NCBI RefSeq assembly: GCF_947855115.1
Contig: NZ_CANTZW010000024.1
Coordinates: 1 to 64,000 of the forward strand
DNA: 64,000 nucleotides
From: an uncultured Parabacteroides sp.
GTDB lineage: Bacteria; Bacteroidota; Bacteroidia; Bacteroidales; Tannerellaceae
Direction: 5' to 3'
The notes under the pieces are model-generated. The model worked only from the letters and a program-made list of their open reading frames with translations. It made no database searches and was not told the origin of the DNA. The position numbers were made by a program, and so were the translations under genes. Shown piece after piece: positions 16,205-25,862 of the stretch. Numbering within the stretch: the stretch's first letter is position 1; every line of letters begins with the position of its first letter.

Positions 16205-19200
16205 TTAGCGTTTTCGAGCTTTTTCCCGAGCGGCCTTCTCCTTCTCCCGTAAAGCGGCCTTTCGGGCTTTTTCTTTCTCTTTTAATTTCTGCTTGTATAG
16301 GCGCTCTTTTTCCTTACGCTCCTTTTCTTTCTCTTTTAGGCGTTGTTTGTAAGCACGTTCCTTTTCCTTACGAAGCTCCTCACGGGCTTTTAGTTTTGCC
16401 TTGCGGTCGGCTTCCGCTTGTTTCAGCTTCGCTTTACGGGCCGCTTCCAATTGTTTCTCCCGATCGGCCTTTGCTTTCAACAAGGCACGTTCTTCCTCCT
16501 CCTGTTTCTTTAGAAGCTCCTTCTGTTCCTTCGCTTTCCGTTCACGCAATTCTTTATCAGCCTTTTGTTGGGCTTCGAAAGCTTTGCGAGCCTCTTCCTT
16601 ACGAGCTTCTTCCTCGGCTGCTTCCCGTTTACGAATCTCTTGGATTTCCTCTAAAGTCATACCTTGATCCTCAACCGGCGGTTGAACAACGGAAACCGTA
16701 TCTTTACGAAGGGTATCGGAAGACAAGATTTCCGGTTTGTCGAACGTAGGAACCTCAATCGTATCCGGGACAACCGGTATAGGCTGTATCTCGGGCTCTC
16801 GGACGGGTTCTTCAACAGGCCGCTGTTCCTCCGGCTCCGCAACAGGTTGTACCTCCGGTTCAACTTCTTGTTTCAAATCCTCTGCCTCTTCCGGTATTCC
16901 GGGCTCTTCTTCAGAAATGATTTTATCATTATTTTTCTCCTCTTCCTCTGCGGCTTCCATACGGATTTTCCAACGGACGGCCAAATCCGGCAATTCCTCA
17001 CCAAAGCTCTCATCGAAGAAGGTGATATATTCATCCAATGTCTTACCCCGCATCAAAGTCTCGTAATTATCATCAGAAATCGGCAATACAGCCACCGCTT
17101 TACTCAAAGCCGTCGCATAACCATCCTTTCCATAGATCATCTTATAATATTGGATAATCTCGTCGAAATTGATAAATCCCTTTATTGCCAACATACTGAT
17201 CGGCCCAGCCTGTTCCAATACCAAGTCAAACTCTTTTACCATGAAGTTGGCAAAGTTATAAGCGGCAACAGCGAATAACAATTGATTCTGGTCTACGCTA
17301 CCCGTAGGATACACCAGAAGCATTTGATAAGAAGTATTTCGTTCCGGGCTAAATACACGAGCCGAGTCTTCGGCAGATAAGGTTCCATCCTCACCCAGAC
17401 CGAATCGCAAATTCCAACTCATACCTTTTACGCCACCTTGTACCAAGGCACGTCCCCGAAGAACCCCTTTCAACATCTCTCCGGCTAGCTCGGTGACATC
17501 TGCGTTCGGATACTTTTCGACCAATGCTTTCAAGGCATTCTTAAAACCTTCCGCATCCCCGGCCTGCACATACGATAACGCATCCAAGAACATAAACTTA
17601 GGCATCAACGTAGCCAACGGATATTTCTCGCTTACATACCGGAAACTCTTACGGACATAAGAGGTATCGCTCGCTAGGTAACGATTATAAGTAGCCTCAT
17701 AGATCGAGTCTTGCACCACATCCATCATCCGGACATTATACTCGTAGTTCGGATCGGCTACCGCCACCGCATAATCACTTTCCGGGAAGACACTTATTAG
17801 CTTATTCTTATATTCGGTAGCCAAGGCTGTATTACCGGTCTTAAGCGCCATCAAATATACCTGATAATAACTTTCCAAACGATGCTCATTATCCGGGAAA
17901 CGGCGCTCTAGGTTCTCGAAAGCCTCAACTGACAAGGGAATATCTTCCAACTTATCCTTATAGATCATCGCCATATTGTAAAGGCCGTCGATAATAATAA
18001 TATTAGAAGCGTCTATATCTTCCTGCGTGAAAGGTAACTGCTGTAGATAATACTCACGGGTATGCGGATCATCGGCAGCGACAGCCGGCAGGTCACCTCC
18101 TATCGAATCGGTAGGCAGCGGTTGGCCATCCGGCCCTACCTCCTGATCTCCTTCTGCCATCATCTCTTCATCCAAATTCTCGTTAAAAGTAGAAAGTTCC
18201 TTTTTACGACGGCGCCAGTTATCTTCCAGCGGACGGCGTCCCCACTTACGCTGGAATTGCGTCTTACCCTGCGCAACAGTCTGCGGATTATAAAAATAGA
18301 AAGACGTTCCTCCAGACGTACTCGGCAACACAACCGTATTGGTCTCTGTACCGGGACGGTCTATTCCAGTACCTTTCGCCTCCTGCTCGGCCAGATAAGC
18401 CTCCTTCTCAGCCAAGGCTTTCGCCTCTTCCTCTTCTTTCTTTACCTCCTCGATCTTCTTATCGATAATCGCTAATCGCTCCGCTTCTGGCAATTTAGCC
18501 AAAGCTTGCAAACTATCTTGCAAATGGACCGCCTCTACATGCACAACCAACTCGTCCAGAATCGCCGACAGTTTAGAGACCCGCTCATAGTCCTTGTATT
18601 CCTTCTGTATCCCGGCCAAGGCACCGCTAAAGCAAGGCTGCGCTTTCACGTAATCCCGCATCGTAAAATAGATATCTCCCAGTTTTATCTGGCAGATCGC
18701 CTTATCCATTCCATTCTGCGTACTCTTATCGATACCAAGCTGATAATTCTTTATGGCATTCACCGTATCTTCCCGGCTGAGGTACACATTTCCCAACGCA
18801 TAATATACTTGGTCTAAATAATCTTTATTCTTCTGGCTTTTTGCCATTTTCTCCAGCATCTTCACTACTTTCAAGTAGTTCGTTCCCGAGAACACCTCTG
18901 TCTGCCGGATACGTGAGGCAAATTCCAGCTCATAAGGAGGATTCGAGCGGGCAACCTCACCAAAGGTTTTATAAGCCAACCCGTCTAATTCCTGATCTGC
19001 ATAAATTTGCCCCAAAAGATACTTCATCCGGGTACGCTGTTTCCGGTTTTTCTCGGCTTTGATAGCCGTTTTCAAATAAGGGATGGCATCCTCGAATTGC
19101 CCGTTCTTGATCAAATAATCGGCATACACCGCCGCATATTGTTTTAAGGCAGATGCGGGGATACCGTTCTTGTTCATCTTATCCAAGATATCCTCCGATT

Positions 19201-19765
19201 CATAGAACCAGCCCATCTCGGAATAACAACGGGCTTGCCACAAACGAGCCTCGGCCACGACCTCCTCATCCTTCGCGTAATGACGGGCTATATAGGAGAA
19301 AGTAGCGGAAGCTTGCAGGAAATCGGCGTTGTAGAATTGCGCCTGTCCCATAATCAGCCAACTGTTTTTTAAGAAAGGGTTATATTCCTCTTGCTCCTGA
19401 AAAGCACGTTGTTTAGGATCATTCCGCCAACCCGGTTTCTTGGCCGGCTTCGCCTTTATGGAATGTAACTTAATGGCTTTATTGCTTTTTTCGATCGTCC
19501 GGTCAAAAGGGCCCCCCGGCTCGGATTTATCTTTAGGCTGGGCACTGATCGGGTACATATAGATCATGTCGGAATAATTTTCCTTATACCCGTCTAACTG
19601 ACTTTTCAAGGCTTCGTCAAATGCCTCTTTTCCATTGAAATAAATATTATAACGGGTCGTAAAGGCATGATAAAAACGGCTCGCTTTCGTGTTCTTCTTC
19701 GTACTGCACGACCAAAGCAAGAGTACCGTAAATAACGCCACTATGTAATAAAACCCTTTTTTCAT
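16205..19765 (-). CDS. SprE/PorW-type TPR lipoprotein (type IX secretion)
   Basis: 1186 aa. It is a lipoprotein (LLLWSC, Cys20). The first 50 mature residues (KASRFYHAFTTRYNIYFNGKEAFDEA) are characteristic of SprE (Flavobacterium gliding) and PorW (Porphyromonas), envelope components needed for the type IX secretion system. Residues about 110-420 and 590-780 hold tetratricopeptide-like helical repeats (SWLIMGQAQFYNADFLQA, YYALGNVYLSREDTVNAI). From about 985 the chain is highly charged: a Glu/Pro-rich linker followed by a long Lys/Glu/Arg/Ala coiled coil ending REKARKR. It starts 7 bases after the metal permease gene. Its presence implies the cell has or had type IX secretion, in keeping with the sorting domain on the protein at 34414-39999. 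Confidence 0.85.
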   Translation of the reverse strand: MKKGFYYIVALFTVLLLWSCSTKKNTKASRFYHAFTTRYNIYFNGKEAFDEALKSQLDGYKENYSDMIYMYPISAQPKDKSEPGGPFDRTIEKSNKAIKLHSIKAKPAKKPGWRNDPKQRAFQEQEEYNPFLKNSWLIMGQAQFYNADFLQASATFSYIARHYAKDEEVVAEARLWQARCYSEMGWFYESEDILDKMNKNGIPASALKQYAAVYADYLIKNGQFEDAIPYLKTAIKAEKNRKQRTRMKYLLGQIYADQELDGLAYKTFGEVARSNPPYELEFASRIRQTEVFSGTNYLKVVKMLEKMAKSQKNKDYLDQVYYALGNVYLSREDTVNAIKNYQLGIDKSTQNGMDKAICQIKLGDIYFTMRDYVKAQPCFSGALAGIQKEYKDYERVSKLSAILDELVVHVEAVHLQDSLQALAKLPEAERLAIIDKKIEEVKKEEEEAKALAEKEAYLAEQEAKGTGIDRPGTETNTVVLPSTSGGTSFYFYNPQTVAQGKTQFQRKWGRRPLEDNWRRRKKELSTFNENLDEEMMAEGDQEVGPDGQPLPTDSIGGDLPAVAADDPHTREYYLQQLPFTQEDIDASNIIIIDGLYNMAMIYKDKLEDIPLSVEAFENLERRFPDNEHRLESYYQVYLMALKTGNTALATEYKNKLISVFPESDYAVAVADPNYEYNVRMMDVVQDSIYEATYNRYLASDTSYVRKSFRYVSEKYPLATLMPKFMFLDALSYVQAGDAEGFKNALKALVEKYPNADVTELAGEMLKGVLRGRALVQGGVKGMSWNLRFGLGEDGTLSAEDSARVFSPERNTSYQMLLVYPTGSVDQNQLLFAVAAYNFANFMVKEFDLVLEQAGPISMLAIKGFINFDEIIQYYKMIYGKDGYATALSKAVAVLPISDDNYETLMRGKTLDEYITFFDESFGEELPDLAVRWKIRMEAAEEEEKNNDKIISEEEPGIPEEAEDLKQEVEPEVQPVAEPEEQRPVEEPVREPEIQPIPVVPDTIEVPTFDKPEILSSDTLRKDTVSVVQPPVEDQGMTLEEIQEIRKREAAEEEARKEEARKAFEAQQKADKELRERKAKEQKELLKKQEEEERALLKAKADREKQLEAARKAKLKQAEADRKAKLKAREELRKEKERAYKQRLKEKEKERKEKERLYKQKLKEKEKARKAALREKEKAAREKARKR

Positions 19766-19772
19766 TCCTTAA

Positions 19773-20576
19773 TTAACGCCGGAACAACGTTTTTATTGCC
19801 TTCAGTACCAAAAACAAAACCACCAAAAACAGGATGATAAACGCTCCGGAAGGCACATCCAATAAATAGGAAAGAAGCAAGCCCGACACACAACCCAGAA
19901 AGCCAATCACAATACTTCCCCACATGATTTTCTTGAAGTCGGAAGTAAATAAATTCACGGTTATCTGCGGCAAAGTCAACAAACTCATCAATAACATAAT
20001 TCCGACCAGCCGAATCGAAAGAACGATCGTCATGGCGATAAAGCACATCATCGTATACTCGATCCATTTTACCGGCAAACCTTGCGTGACAGCGAAATCA
20101 CGATCAAACGCCACGTAAACGATCTCACGGAGGAAAAGGGAGAACATGAGTATCAACAATACAACCAAGCCCAAGATCCATAAGATATCTGCCGTAGAGA
20201 TCGTCAATATATTACCAAAAAGATAAGCGGATAGATTCGGGGCATACCCCGGCGTAAGGAAAATAAAAATCACTCCTAAAGCCATACCTAACGACCATAC
20301 GCCCGCTATGGCGGAATCCTCTCTCACGTTCTGTGTCTTACTCGCCCACTCCACACCAAAGGCAGAGAGGATGGAGAATAACATCGCCATCAAAATCGGG
20401 TTAGTCCCCAGATAAAACCCTAATCCCAAACCACCGAACGAGGCATGCGTGATCCCCCCGCTGATAAATACCAACCGGCGGGATACAATATAAGTCCCGA
20501 CAATCCCACAAGCGATAGCGGTAAGCAAGCTCCCGATTAAAGCGTTTTGAAAAAAGGCATATTGCAATAAATCCAT
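19773..20576 (-). CDS. Metal ABC transporter permease (ZnuB/MntB family)
   Basis: 267 aa polytopic inner-membrane protein of the ABC-3 family, which forms the channel for zinc, manganese or iron uptake. The conserved start (ALIGSLLTAIACGIVGTYIVSRRLVFISGGITHASFG) and the later MSLLTLPQ motif are typical, and about eight hydrophobic segments are visible. The matching ATPase and binding protein are not in the window. It sits in an aroA - small membrane protein - permease - sprE run with 7-35-base gaps, so one transcript is likely. Metal specificity cannot be decided from the permease alone. Confidence 0.9.
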   Translation of the reverse strand: MDLLQYAFFQNALIGSLLTAIACGIVGTYIVSRRLVFISGGITHASFGGLGLGFYLGTNPILMAMLFSILSAFGVEWASKTQNVREDSAIAGVWSLGMALGVIFIFLTPGYAPNLSAYLFGNILTISTADILWILGLVVLLILMFSLFLREIVYVAFDRDFAVTQGLPVKWIEYTMMCFIAMTIVLSIRLVGIMLLMSLLTLPQITVNLFTSDFKKIMWGSIVIGFLGCVSGLLLSYLLDVPSGAFIILFLVVLFLVLKAIKTLFRR

Positions 20577-20591
20577 AAGATTTTTCCTGAA

Positions 20592-21011
20592 TTAATGAGT
20601 ACGGCGCTCGCCAACAATCAAGAATGCCTCATCCTTCAAGGCATCCGGCAAATTGATACCCCGCAGTTGCAAACTACGAAGCCAACCTGCGACTTCTACT
20701 TCCCGAAGAGTATAAAGCACTTCGCTAAATTCCTCTATAGCATCCTCATCGTAAGCGTCCGCTTCCACTCCCTGGAACCGGTCTAATTCCTCATCGTTAT
20801 AATACTCGACTTTCTTACTGACAGCAGCCAATAAACTATCTCGCTCGCAAGTCTCATGTTGCCCGCAACAAACCTCCGGGATTTCCCGTGCCTCGGGGAT
20901 CTCCGAGATCTCCCCTCGTTCCAGCATTCTTTGAAGTTTCTTATTCCGGAAATACCCAGCAATAGCGGCAACGACACCTAAACAAATAAGACTTATGACA
21001 ATGTACCACAT
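20592..21011 (-). CDS. Small membrane-anchored protein with CCGxHxxC motif
   Basis: 139 aa. Residues 3-19 form one transmembrane helix (IVISLICLGVVAAIAG). A basic stretch follows (FRNKKLQR), so the rest is probably cytoplasmic. A compact CCGQHETC cluster at 48-55 could bind a metal ion. The C-terminal half is acidic and helical (YYNDEELDRFQGVEADAYDED). I do not recognise a characterised family. It lies between aroA and a metal ABC permease with short gaps, so a metal-related role is possible but unproven. Confidence 0.75.
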   Translation of the reverse strand: MWYIVISLICLGVVAAIAGYFRNKKLQRMLERGEISEIPEAREIPEVCCGQHETCERDSLLAAVSKKVEYYNDEELDRFQGVEADAYDEDAIEEFSEVLYTLREVEVAGWLRSLQLRGINLPDALKDEAFLIVGERRTH

Positions 21012-21046
21012 AATTCAATTGAAAGTTGAGAATTGAAAATTGAAAA

Positions 21047-22282
21047 TTAAAGGACTGATTCCCTGATAAAGAAACCGGCGACCTTAAGATCTTCCCAATA
21101 ATGGGGGTAACTTTTGCTGACCACTTGCGGGTGGGCTATCTCTATCCCTCCGGGACGAACCAAAGCGGCAGGTGCAAATGACAAGGCCATCCGATGGTCC
21201 TCATAAGTAGCGATTACCGGATGTGGCTCCGGTTCCCCGCGCTCACCATTCCATTCCAAGATGCTATCATTATGATCCGTCAACACATAACCTAATTTAC
21301 GAAGCTCTGTCTTCAAAGCCTCGATCCGATCCGTCTCCTTGATCTTCAAAGATTGAAGCCCCGTGAAACGGAAAGGGATATTCAATAACGCGCAAGTCAC
21401 CACAAAGGTTTGAGCCAAATCCGGTTCATTCACGAAGTCATAAACCAGCTTCTCGCAGACATTTCCGTTATGCCTCAACACGACTCCGCGGTTCGTATAA
21501 GTAGTACCCACGCCTAATTGAGCGAACAACTTCGCTCCGGCAGCATCCCCCTGTAAACTATTCTTGAATAAACCGAGCAACTCGATCTCAGCATCTTTCG
21601 ACAACGCCATGATCTCATACCAATAAGAAGCGGCACTCCAATCGGATTCCACCGTAAAACGGATCGGCTTATATTCTTGGGGGAGCACCTTGATCGTATT
21701 CCCTATCCAAGAAGCTTTCACTCCGTATTGCTCCATCAATTGCAAAGTGATATGGATATAAGGCTTGGAGATAATGGTCCCTTCCAGATGCAACGTAACC
21801 CCATTTTCCGTCAGAGGAGCGATCATCAAGATAGCGGATATATATTGAGAGCTGACATTTCCCGGTAGCGAGATCTCCCCGCCTTGCAAAGCACTCCCAA
21901 AAATACGCAAAGGAGGATAGCCTTCCTTCTCCATGTATTCAATCCGGGCACCTAAAGCGTTCAACGCATCCACCAATACCTTGATCGGACGGTTTTTCAT
22001 ACGTTCGGTTCCCGTAATCGTCCATTCACCTACCACCTTCGAGAGAAAAGCAGTAAGGAAACGCATCGTCGTACCCGCTGCCCCCACATTAAAATCCCGA
22101 TCGTTCGAGTTCAATGCCTTTACCATCAAATTCGTATCATCACAATCAGACAAGTTCTCCACATCGTATGCGCTATAACTCAGTGCATTCAAGATCAATG
22201 CCCTGTTACTGATACTTTTAGAAGCAGGAAGCTTTACGGTAGTCCGGATAGTGGAACCCGGAGCATTTAGCTGATAATTCAT
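21047..22282 (-). CDS. aroA: 3-phosphoshikimate 1-carboxyvinyltransferase (EPSP synthase)
   Basis: 411 aa. It joins shikimate-3-phosphate and phosphoenolpyruvate in the sixth step of the shikimate pathway to aromatic amino acids. Visible signatures: LPASKSISNRALI with Lys22-Ser23, GAAGTTMRFLTAFL (67-80), KIKETDRI and YEDHRMALSFAP. The family more often has NAGTAMR at the second motif; GAAGTTMR is a common Bacteroidales form. It is cytoplasmic and the first gene of the aroA - small protein - permease - sprE-like run. An exact -7 box lies 29 bases upstream. Confidence 0.95.
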   Translation of the reverse strand: MNYQLNAPGSTIRTTVKLPASKSISNRALILNALSYSAYDVENLSDCDDTNLMVKALNSNDRDFNVGAAGTTMRFLTAFLSKVVGEWTITGTERMKNRPIKVLVDALNALGARIEYMEKEGYPPLRIFGSALQGGEISLPGNVSSQYISAILMIAPLTENGVTLHLEGTIISKPYIHITLQLMEQYGVKASWIGNTIKVLPQEYKPIRFTVESDWSAASYWYEIMALSKDAEIELLGLFKNSLQGDAAGAKLFAQLGVGTTYTNRGVVLRHNGNVCEKLVYDFVNEPDLAQTFVVTCALLNIPFRFTGLQSLKIKETDRIEALKTELRKLGYVLTDHNDSILEWNGERGEPEPHPVIATYEDHRMALSFAPAALVRPGGIEIAHPQVVSKSYPHYWEDLKVAGFFIRESVL

Positions 22283-22310
22283 TGCCTTCGTATATTCAAG
22301 ATTCGAGAGG

Positions 22311-22318
22311 CAAAAATA
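22311..22318 (-). promoter_or_regulatory. Candidate -7 box of aroA
   Basis: The minus strand reads TATTTTTG, an exact TAnnTTTG match, 29 bases ahead of the aroA ATG. Confidence 0.5.
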
Positions 22319-22540
22319 CGAAAATTAGCGGAGATATGGAGTATATTACGATAGGAAATGGGTGAAAGTATACTAACGATCGATTCTTCCTACACGTATC
22401 GTCAACGAAGATTTCACAGAAGGGATATTACGTGTCTCAAGTGCCTATTATGAACCTTCTTATATGTGCGAACAGAGAAATTATTGGTAAAGGAACTTTA
22501 ATCATTTTTTTTGACAACATACCCGTTATAGTCCCACCCT

Positions 22541-22623
22541 TTCCATAGGCATGGAAAAAAATTCCCACCTAGGCGGGAAAAAGTTCCCGTCACGGTGGGT
22601 AAATATTCCCATGATGATGGGAA
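22541..22623. repeat. Array of four 16-18-bp palindromes at 21-22-base spacing
   Basis: Unit starts at 22541, 22562, 22584 and 22606. The units are TTCCATAGGCATGGAA, TTCCCACCTAGGCGGGAA, TTCCCGTCACGGTGGGTA and TTCCCATGATGATGGGAA. Each is a near-perfect dyad with outer TTCC(C)/(G)GGAA arms and a variable centre. It lies just past the stop of the leftward esterase gene. On that strand unit 2 is followed by seven T residues, so part of the array may work as a terminator. Confidence 0.7.
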
Positions 22624-22650
22624 TGACAAAAATATAGCCAATGAAAAGCA

Positions 22651-23493
22651 TTAAGGCAGAGCCTTCGTCTTCAAGAAATGCTTTTGAAAGAAGAGAATCT
22701 GGTAATCGATAGAATTATTCCAGTATTGCGAATCATGATTACCCGGGCGAGTGATAAAGTCATGGTCGATACCTTGCTTTAATAACGCCTCGTGATAATT
22801 CTTGTTCACTTCCAAGAAGAAATCACTGTCACCGCAATCGAAAATCAAGGCGATCTGATCTTTCTTCAAGGTTGGTACCAGATTGATAACCGTACACTTC
22901 TCCCAGTTCTCCGGATATTGCTCCTTCTCACCTATTTGTAGGCTCATCTCCCAGTTTTTCGGGAAAGGCCGAATATCCATGCCACCACTGGTACTTCCCG
23001 CCGCGGAGAAAACATCACTATGGCGAAGGCCATTCCACATAGCGCCATGTCCTCCCATGCTCAAGCCGGTAATAGCACGTCCTTTACGATCGGGCACTGT
23101 CTTATAATGGGAATCCATGTATTTCACCAACTCATTCGAGATGAAAGTCTCATATCGTACATCAGCGTTCAAAGGGCTATCCCAATACCACGTGTTCTTG
23201 CCATCCGGACATACGAAAAAGATACCCTTCTCGTCGGCGATCTTAGGAAGATCCGGCTTGATACCGATCCATGTACGGGCATTACCACCATAACCATGTA
23301 ACAAATAAATCACCGGGCAAGCCTTTTCAGCGGCCCTATCCGGGCTTACCACGATTACTTCGATACTTTTATTCATCGAAGGGCTTTTCACTTGCAAAGT
23401 ATCCACCTTCGCTGCCTGTAAACCGAGCGGAAGCAAACAAACCAACGCTACCGCTACCGCTACCTTTTTCATCCAATTCATATCAGTGAACAT
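22651..23493 (-). CDS. Exported alpha/beta-hydrolase, esterase D/feruloyl-esterase-like
   Basis: Up to 280 aa; the start may be the ATG at 23493, 23481 or 23472, the last giving a compact signal peptide (MKKVAVAVALVCLLPLGLQA). The fold is that of the esterase D/S-formylglutathione hydrolase group: VIYLLHGYGGNARTWIG forms the oxyanion region, GLSMGGHGA holds the nucleophilic serine, and late Asp (IFDCGDSDFF) and His (PGNHDSQYW) complete the triad. Exported members in gut Bacteroidales cleave acyl or phenolic esters from glycans. It is the last gene of the leftward glycan run and lies 74 bases after GH92. Confidence 0.88.
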   Translation of the reverse strand: MFTDMNWMKKVAVAVALVCLLPLGLQAAKVDTLQVKSPSMNKSIEVIVVSPDRAAEKACPVIYLLHGYGGNARTWIGIKPDLPKIADEKGIFFVCPDGKNTWYWDSPLNADVRYETFISNELVKYMDSHYKTVPDRKGRAITGLSMGGHGAMWNGLRHSDVFSAAGSTSGGMDIRPFPKNWEMSLQIGEKEQYPENWEKCTVINLVPTLKKDQIALIFDCGDSDFFLEVNKNYHEALLKQGIDHDFITRPGNHDSQYWNNSIDYQILFFQKHFLKTKALP

Positions 23494-23567
23494 TAATGAT
23501 TAATTCCCCCGTAGCCTTGTTTCCAAGGAACTACGGAGGACAAATATACAGATTTTACAGCCAAAAC

Positions 23568-25841
23568 TCATTTACTTAACGAGAAAGGACGATCCTCTTT
23601 CGCGGTTCCTCTTGTCTTCTCCGGTTGATTCCCCATTTGAAGCTCCAGTACGCCTCCATTCACGATATCGCTGTAATGGATATAATTACGTGTATGTACC
23701 TTTCCGTTCAAAGTAGCGTTTTGGATATACACGTTCTCCTTGCTATTCCCTTTCGCCTCAATCACAAACATCTTGCCATCCTCCATCGTGATCGTAGCTT
23801 TCCGGAATTTCGGGCTACCCAATACATATTCGTCCGTCCCCGGACAAACACTGTAGATTCCCAATGCGCTCAACACATACCAAGAAGACATACCGCCTTG
23901 ATCCTCATCACCCGGATAACCATTTTCCGAGCTATTATACAGGCGATCCATCACCTGACGAATCCAATATTGCGTCTTCCAAGGCTGGCCTGCGTAGCTA
24001 TACAAGTAAATCATATGCTGGATCGGCTGGTTACCTTGGGCGTACTGTCCCATCTTCGCCAATTCCATCTCCAGCATCTCATGAATCTTCGTTCCGTATG
24101 TTCCATATTTCACGGTACTGGGCAAAGCGAAAACAGAGTCGATCTTCGCCACGAAACGCTCATCACCTCCTGTCAAATCGATCAACCCTTGGATATCATG
24201 GAAAACCGACCAGTTGTAATGCCAAGCGTTCCCCTCGCAATAAGGACCACCCCATTCGAAAGCATCGAAATCCGCCCAACTGCCATCCAACTTACGGCCT
24301 CTCATAAAACCGACAGACGGATCATATACATTCCTGTAATTATAGATCTGGCGGGCAAAGACCTCCTCATAAAACTTATTCCCTGTCATTTTCGCCAACT
24401 GATACGCACAAAAGTCATCATAGCAATACTCCAACGTCTGTGCTGTAGACCCCATGGATTCCGGGTAAGGTATATATCCCAACTGATAATAATCCTTCCA
24501 GCGAACCCGTCCGTTGGCACCACCCCAAGGCCCTTTATTCATCGCCTCGTGCGCATACGCTTTCAAAGCCTTCTCCGGATCGAAAGTACGGATGCCCTTC
24601 ACCCAAGCGTCGGTCAACAAAGAGATCGAGTGGTTCCCTACCATTCCACCGGTCTCGCTCGGGAACGACCAAGAAGGCAACCAGCCACATTGCTCCTGAG
24701 CGTCTAGCAAGGCTTGCATATATCGCCCCTGCATCGTCGGGTGTAAGATGTTGGTCAACGGGAACTGGGAGCGGAAGGTATCCCAGAAACCGTTGTCGGT
24801 AAACATATATCCATCATGAATCTTCTCGTCATACGGACTATAATAGTAAGGAGAACCATCCTCTTTCTCCTCATAAAATTTATGAGAAAACAAATTAGCA
24901 CGGAACATACAGGAATAGAAAGTTTTCATATCCTCCTCGGTTCCACCTTCCACCAACACACGATTCAATAGCTGGTTCCATGCGTCAGCGGCCGCTTGCT
25001 TCGTCACTTCCACCGATGAGTGCTTACCTAGTTCACGGGCCATCGTGACCTCCGCTTGCTCCAAGCTGATATAAGAGGTAGAGACCTTGGCCTGTACCTT
25101 GGAGCCTCTCGAGAATTGTACATAAGCACCGATTCCTTCCCCTTCACGGCTCAAATTATTTTTCTGGATCGTGTTCTTACGATTCTCCCATGTACCATAG
25201 CTAACGAAAGGCTTGTCAAACTGAATGATAAAATAATTCTTATGAGTCTTCGGGGAGAAAGCCCCATTGTGTACATAACCGGTAATCCGGTGGTTCGCCA
25301 CATCGATTCGTACCTGACTGGTTTTCGTATAGCCATCCAGCACGATAAAAGCGTCTCCCTTCGCAGGAAAGGAAAAACGGAAATGAGCGGAGCGGGTAGT
25401 TGGCGAGAACTCCGTGGTAATACCATTCTCCAACGTAACCTTATAATAATGGGGTTTGGCAACCTCCTTATCATGAGAGAACGGAGTCGCCCGTTTGGAC
25501 TCATCAACAACTAATTCCGATACAGGCATCAACGAGAACACCCCGTAATCTCCCACCCACGGGCTACATTGATGTGTCGGTTGGAAGCCCCGGATCGTAG
25601 TGGCCGAGTATTGGTATTTCCAGCCATCACCATTTTTCCCGGTCTGTGGAGACCAGCTATTCATGGGATAAGGAACCGCCGTAGTCGGATAGGTATTTCC
25701 CCAACTCAACTCGTAAGTCGAGTTTGTCCCTTGTAAAGTATTCACGTATTGCACCAAGTCTTTCTCCGCAAAAACAGGAAAAGAAAGGGTTAAACAGAGG
25801 GCTAAAGCCGCCCCCTGTTTATAAAAAGGATTGAGTTTCAT
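23568..25841 (-). CDS. GH92 family alpha-mannosidase, signal peptide form
   Basis: 757 aa with a type I signal peptide (ending FPVFAE), so it is periplasmic. GH92 enzymes are calcium-dependent exo-alpha-mannosidases that trim N-glycans and yeast mannan. The family layout is complete: an N-terminal beta domain (VQYVNTLQGTNSTYELSWGNTYPTTAVPYPMNSWSPQTG), then an (alpha/alpha)6 domain with DNGFWDTFRSQFPL, the HMIYLYSYAGQPWKTQYW segment, and GDEDQGGMSSWYVLSALG with the base aspartate region. Linkage specificity cannot be read reliably from sequence. It is 21 bases downstream of a second GH92 gene that is clearly different in sequence, suggesting complementary specificities. Confidence 0.94.
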   Translation of the reverse strand: MKLNPFYKQGAALALCLTLSFPVFAEKDLVQYVNTLQGTNSTYELSWGNTYPTTAVPYPMNSWSPQTGKNGDGWKYQYSATTIRGFQPTHQCSPWVGDYGVFSLMPVSELVVDESKRATPFSHDKEVAKPHYYKVTLENGITTEFSPTTRSAHFRFSFPAKGDAFIVLDGYTKTSQVRIDVANHRITGYVHNGAFSPKTHKNYFIIQFDKPFVSYGTWENRKNTIQKNNLSREGEGIGAYVQFSRGSKVQAKVSTSYISLEQAEVTMARELGKHSSVEVTKQAAADAWNQLLNRVLVEGGTEEDMKTFYSCMFRANLFSHKFYEEKEDGSPYYYSPYDEKIHDGYMFTDNGFWDTFRSQFPLTNILHPTMQGRYMQALLDAQEQCGWLPSWSFPSETGGMVGNHSISLLTDAWVKGIRTFDPEKALKAYAHEAMNKGPWGGANGRVRWKDYYQLGYIPYPESMGSTAQTLEYCYDDFCAYQLAKMTGNKFYEEVFARQIYNYRNVYDPSVGFMRGRKLDGSWADFDAFEWGGPYCEGNAWHYNWSVFHDIQGLIDLTGGDERFVAKIDSVFALPSTVKYGTYGTKIHEMLEMELAKMGQYAQGNQPIQHMIYLYSYAGQPWKTQYWIRQVMDRLYNSSENGYPGDEDQGGMSSWYVLSALGIYSVCPGTDEYVLGSPKFRKATITMEDGKMFVIEAKGNSKENVYIQNATLNGKVHTRNYIHYSDIVNGGVLELQMGNQPEKTRGTAKEDRPFSLSK

Positions 25842-25862
25842 GCTATTTTATTTACTGATTAA

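Larger units (their letters stand above)
22283..22650. other. aroA upstream region with palindrome array
   Basis: No intact gene. It contains the aroA -7 box (22311-22318) and the four-unit palindrome array at 22541-22623. On the plus strand, about 22380-22490, one frame reads like a protein end (VNEDFTEGILRVSSAYYEPS, stop near 22490). It begins right after a stop codon and could be a gene remnant; I cannot identify it. Confidence 0.4.

Noticed and set aside
22541..22623. CRISPR array
   Set aside because: The units are palindromes 21-22 bases apart with no 25-40-base spacers, and there are no cas genes.
23625..24707. 360-aa plus-strand frame
   Set aside because: Antisense to the GH92 gene, rich in Arg/His/Ile, with no family motif.
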